Shown piece after piece: positions 13,484 through 14,613 of a stretch of DNA of 14,613 nucleotides (positions are counted from its first letter, which is position 1; each line of letters starts with the position of its first letter). This DNA comes from DASZMJ01 sp035551935 (GTDB lineage: Bacteria > Planctomycetota > Planctomycetia > Isosphaerales > Isosphaeraceae), in the NCBI GenBank assembly GCA_035551935.1, contig DASZMJ010000565.1:1-14613 (forward strand), written 5' to 3'. The position numbers and the translations under genes were made by a program. The notes under the pieces were generated by a model. It saw only the letters and a list, made by a program, of their open reading frames with translations. It did no database searches and was not told where the DNA came from.

Positions 13484-14362
13484 TTGGCCCTGGACGACAC
13501 GAGCCCGGAATCGCTCGACCACCCGGTCGACAACGCACCCGTCCGCAGCTTCGTCCACAAGGGGATCACCCTCGAGGGCTACTCGCGCGCGGCGGTGCAG
13601 ACGTACTGGCGGCTGCCCGAGCTGAAGCTCGGCTTCGACCTCGGCGCGCAACCCTGGTCGTTCATGGCCACGCCGACGTTCTTCGTCTCGCACACCCACC
13701 TCGACCACATCGCCGCCTTGCCGACCTACGTCGCGCGGCGGCGGATGATGAAGATGGAGCCGCCGACGATCTACCTGCCGGCCGAGGCCGTCGACGGCGT
13801 CGGCCGCTTGCTCCGCGCCTTCCAGCACCTCGACCGCGGCCGGATGCCGGTCGAGCTGGTCGGCCTGGAGCCGGGGACCGAGGTCGAGCTGTCGCGCGAA
13901 TTGGTCGTCAGCGTCTTCCCGACGCGGCACACGATCCCGTCCCTGGGGTTCCTCGTCTGGGAGCGTCGCAAGAAGCTCAAGCCCGAGTACCACGACCTGA
14001 CCGGCGAGCAGATCCGCGACCTCCGCCTCTCGGGCGTCGAGGTCTCGGCCGAGGTCCGGCTGCCCAAGGTCGCGTACCTCGGCGACACCGCGCCCGCCGG
14101 CCTCGACGCCTTCCCCGACGTCTATCGCGCCGAATGGCTCATCCTCGAGATGACCTTCGTCGCCCCCGCCGAGCGCCCCGAGAAGATCCACAAGTTCGGC
14201 CACATGCACCTCGACGACATCCTCGCCCGCGCCGACCGGTTCCAGAACGACTGGATCATCGCCTCCCACTTCAGCACCCGCCTCCACCCCGACTCCATCC
14301 AGCGCATCGTCGAGAAGCGCCTGCCTGAGGGATTGAGGAGCAGGGTGAAGATCTGGCTGTGA
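13484..14362 (+). CDS. MBL-fold hydrolase, ribonuclease Z-like
   Basis: A 292-residue metallo-beta-lactamase-fold protein. It has the two-zinc motif HTHLDH (His70, His72, Asp74, His75), 'FPTRHTIPSLGF' (His149), YLGDTAP (Asp200) and SHFSTR (His261), plus GHMH (239-241). The set resembles RNase Z, the tRNA 3'-end endonuclease, but the flexible exosite arm is not obvious, so tRNA processing is unproven. There is no signal peptide. The start is TTG at 13484, backed by GGAGG 7 bases upstream (13472-13476); the next in-frame Met is at residue 61, too late for the fold. It is divergent from the ferritin-like gene (213-base gap) and ends 8 bases before a long palindrome. Confidence 0.88.
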   Translation: MALDDTSPESLDHPVDNAPVRSFVHKGITLEGYSRAAVQTYWRLPELKLGFDLGAQPWSFMATPTFFVSHTHLDHIAALPTYVARRRMMKMEPPTIYLPAEAVDGVGRLLRAFQHLDRGRMPVELVGLEPGTEVELSRELVVSVFPTRHTIPSLGFLVWERRKKLKPEYHDLTGEQIRDLRLSGVEVSAEVRLPKVAYLGDTAPAGLDAFPDVYRAEWLILEMTFVAPAERPEKIHKFGHMHLDDILARADRFQNDWIIASHFSTRLHPDSIQRIVEKRLPEGLRSRVKIWL

Positions 14363-14370
14363 AGAGGGAT

Positions 14371-14464
14371 TCCACCGCAGATGACGCAGCTTCCGCAGAT
14401 AAAGAAAGGATTGAATAAATTTTGTTCTTTCTTTATCTGCGGAAGCTGCGTCATCTGCGGTGGA
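14371..14464. repeat. Perfect 38-bp-arm palindrome
   Basis: Arms 14371-14408 (begins TCCACCGCAGATGACGCAGC) and 14427-14464 are exact reverse complements over 38 bases, with an 18-base A+T-rich loop. It sits 8 bases beyond the MBL-fold stop and could end that transcript. However, its size and its CCGCAGATGACGCAG type look like a dispersed repeat family that I associate with several environmental phyla. Confidence 0.85.
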
Positions 14465-14480
14465 GTTCCTCCCCCCCTTA

Positions 14481-14613
14481 GAGCGGTTTACTTTCGGCTT
14501 GCAGACGGAAAGGATTCCCGAGGAGCGGATTGCTGACGCCACCGAGGTCGGAGCCGAAGGAGATTGTCATGGGGCCCTACTCGAAGGATCTTCGCGAGCG
14601 GGTCGCGGCGGCG
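14481..14613 (+). mobile_element. Left end of an IS630-type insertion sequence (partial)
   Basis: The start of an IS630-like transposase gene at 14569 implies an insertion sequence running off the window. IS630 elements insert at TA; a TA at 14479-14480 immediately before GAGCGGTTTAC is a candidate left boundary. The inverted repeat cannot be checked because the other end is outside the window. Confidence 0.5.
14569..14613 (+). CDS. IS630-family transposase, N-terminal fragment
   Basis: The first 15 codons read MGPYSKDLRERVAAA. This is the characteristic start of IS630-family transposases (M-x-P-Y-S-x-D-L-R-x-R-V), leading into a helix-turn-helix DNA-binding domain. AAGGAG lies 7 bases before the ATG. 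The gene is cut by the window edge, so the catalytic DDE part and its integrity are unseen. Confidence 0.75.
   Translation, partial: MGPYSKDLRERVAAA

Noticed and set aside
10538..14362. tRNA, rRNA or riboswitch structures
   Set aside because: I scanned the gaps for cloverleaf or conserved riboswitch sequences and saw only simple hairpins.
13337..14542. 401-codon minus-strand frame
   Set aside because: It is antisense to the MBL-fold gene with its intact HTHLDH motif, and it starts inside the IS-like region beyond the palindrome.

Overview
The window is GC-rich throughout, apart from two short A+T-rich gaps. Its gene content suggests a planctomycete, probably of the Isosphaeraceae type. The clues are an 'NSTGPRT..EGK..A..NAL.HG' leader fragment, an MBL-fold/RNase Z-like enzyme, a Gfo/Idh/MocA oxidoreductase, an M28 peptidase carrying a PDZ domain, a Gly/Tyr-rich secreted protein, and many dispersed palindromes. 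This assignment is inference; no rRNA or other marker gene is present.

Left part (1-3290). A truncated NSTGPRT-type reading frame lies on the minus strand, followed by about 570 bp of non-coding DNA packed with long imperfect inverted repeats. Then come four same-strand small genes: a zinc-ribbon protein, a DUF7689-like protein and two small two-helix membrane proteins. They are separated by three 80-100 bp repeats. Each repeat begins with the same 17 bases (GCCTGACCTCGCGCCGC), ends with a GTTAGGC-like heptamer, and has complementary ends. Two of the four stop codons fall inside the left heptamer or its degenerate counterpart, and each of the three downstream genes starts 13-28 bases after a right heptamer. 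This is the layout of integron gene cassettes with attC sites. No integrase is in view, so the region is best read as a candidate cassette cluster lacking an integrase (CALIN). It is the most interesting part of the window.

Middle part (3290-10250, all minus strand). In transcription order: cmk (CMP kinase) and plsC (acylglycerolphosphate acyltransferase), 15 bp apart; a secreted M28 peptidase with a C-terminal PDZ domain; a zinc-finger protein with four homing-endonuclease-associated repeats; a solute-binding-type lipoprotein; and an ABC ATPase whose GTG start overlaps the lipoprotein stop. The lipoprotein carries an 81-bp palindrome inserted exactly in frame. The ATPase has normal Walker motifs but altered signature, D-loop and H-loop residues, and no permease gene is adjacent.

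Right part (10250-14613). A heptamer tandem repeat and a strong hairpin precede a Gfo/Idh/MocA oxidoreductase. Two small secreted proteins follow, one of them very rich in Gly and Tyr, then a ferritin-like diiron protein, all on the minus strand. Divergently on the plus strand lies an RNase Z-like MBL-fold hydrolase ending at a perfect 38-bp-arm palindrome. The window closes in the first 15 codons of an IS630-type transposase.
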